From the NCBI GenBank assembly GCA_016711805.1, contig JADJSH010000017.1, positions 42,732-106,731 on the forward strand: a stretch of DNA of 64,000 nucleotides. Reading direction: 5' to 3'. Source of the DNA: Bacteroidota bacterium. GTDB lineage: Bacteria; Bacteroidota; Bacteroidia; B-17B0; Aurantibacillaceae. The notes beneath the pieces were generated by a model. It made no database searches. It was not told the DNA's origin and worked only from the letters and a program-made list of their open reading frames with translations. Below are positions 63,957 to 64,000 of the stretch, one piece after another; positions within the stretch are counted from its first letter, which is position 1; each line of letters opens with the position of its first letter. Both the position numbers and the translations under genes were made by a program.

Positions 63957-64000
63957 TTAACTTTTCTTATTTAATTTATTTAATGCTCTATCAATATAAG
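63957..64000 (-). CDS. Possible C-terminal end of a gene running out of the window
   Basis: The minus strand reads YIDRALNKLNKKS then a TAA stop at 63957-63959; 10 bp behind the POT transporter stop, on the opposite strand. Only 14 codons are visible, so the product is unknown and the call is uncertain. Confidence 0.3.
   Translation of the reverse strand, partial: YIDRALNKLNKKS

Noticed and set aside
1..64000. Prophage, integrative element or defence island
   Set aside because: No integrase, phage structural, restriction or toxin-antitoxin genes were seen; gene content is core metabolism plus surface proteins.

Overview
The window is AT-rich DNA from a member of the Bacteroidota, most likely an aerobic, free-living lineage of the Flavobacteriales/Chitinophagales/Sphingobacteriales type. 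The evidence is: at least seven secreted proteins with type IX secretion (T9SS) C-terminal sorting domains, a PorP/SprF protein, CHU_C/gliding-type adhesins, TonB receptor architecture with a carboxypeptidase-regulatory-like N-domain, -7 promoter elements of the TAnnTTTG type, and almost no Shine-Dalgarno sequences. I see no rRNA, tRNA, CRISPR array, integrase or transposase.

Layout. 1-5025 (minus): aromatic amino-acid catabolism, with tryptophan 2,3-dioxygenase (cut by the window edge), kynurenine 3-monooxygenase, 3-hydroxyanthranilate dioxygenase, 4-hydroxyphenylpyruvate dioxygenase and homogentisate dioxygenase. It is interrupted by about 340 bp of poly-C/poly-T sequence that looks artefactual. 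5174-7305: a coiled-coil protein, then a tight redox/persulfide-type operon (DUF983, rhodanese, DUF2892, thioredoxin, OsmC). 7495-9994: paaABCD of phenylacetyl-CoA epoxidation. An FNR/CRP-like 14-bp box occurs once upstream of hmgA and twice upstream of paaA, suggesting one regulon. 10142-14487: housekeeping genes (YqeY, Tag, MtfA, Nif3, zinc-ribbon protein). 14663-31012: a secreted subtilisin with a lipoprotein, a trans-sulfuration enzyme, MqnA (futalosine menaquinone pathway), an M1 peptidase whose C-terminal half looks like an Omp85-type barrel, a dithiol-less Lpd homologue, a TPR/SpoIIE phosphatase, RbfA and an FtsX permease. 31419-41079: CvfB, two tandem giant T9SS adhesins with exact 228-bp internal repeats, and PorP/SprF. 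41136-47954: a corrinoid/metal-binding-protein homologue, EamA transporter, Upp, a membrane protein, a T9SS protein under a cobalamin riboswitch, and Lon. 48023-53860 (minus): a lamin-tail protein, TonB receptor and endonuclease I operon that may process extracellular DNA. 54171-63947: TlpA-like thioredoxin, three parvulin/SurA-type chaperones, MoxR, SerA and a POT peptide transporter.

Sequence quality matters here. Nif3, the zinc-ribbon protein, one T9SS protein, adhesin 1 (twice), EamA, Lon, the TonB receptor (three times) and the POT transporter are all broken by single-base indels, mostly in short homopolymers, and the two frames rejoin into normal full-length proteins. I treat these as uncorrected sequencing errors, not pseudogenes.

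Several dispersed, hairpin-forming intergenic repeat families are present: an AACCACATAG element (2 copies, each about 29 nt before a start codon), a 220-235 bp GGGCGTG element (2 copies, both between convergent genes), a GTCGAG/CTCGAC hairpin, a CACCTGTCAGG hairpin and a GGAACGCGGAT hairpin.
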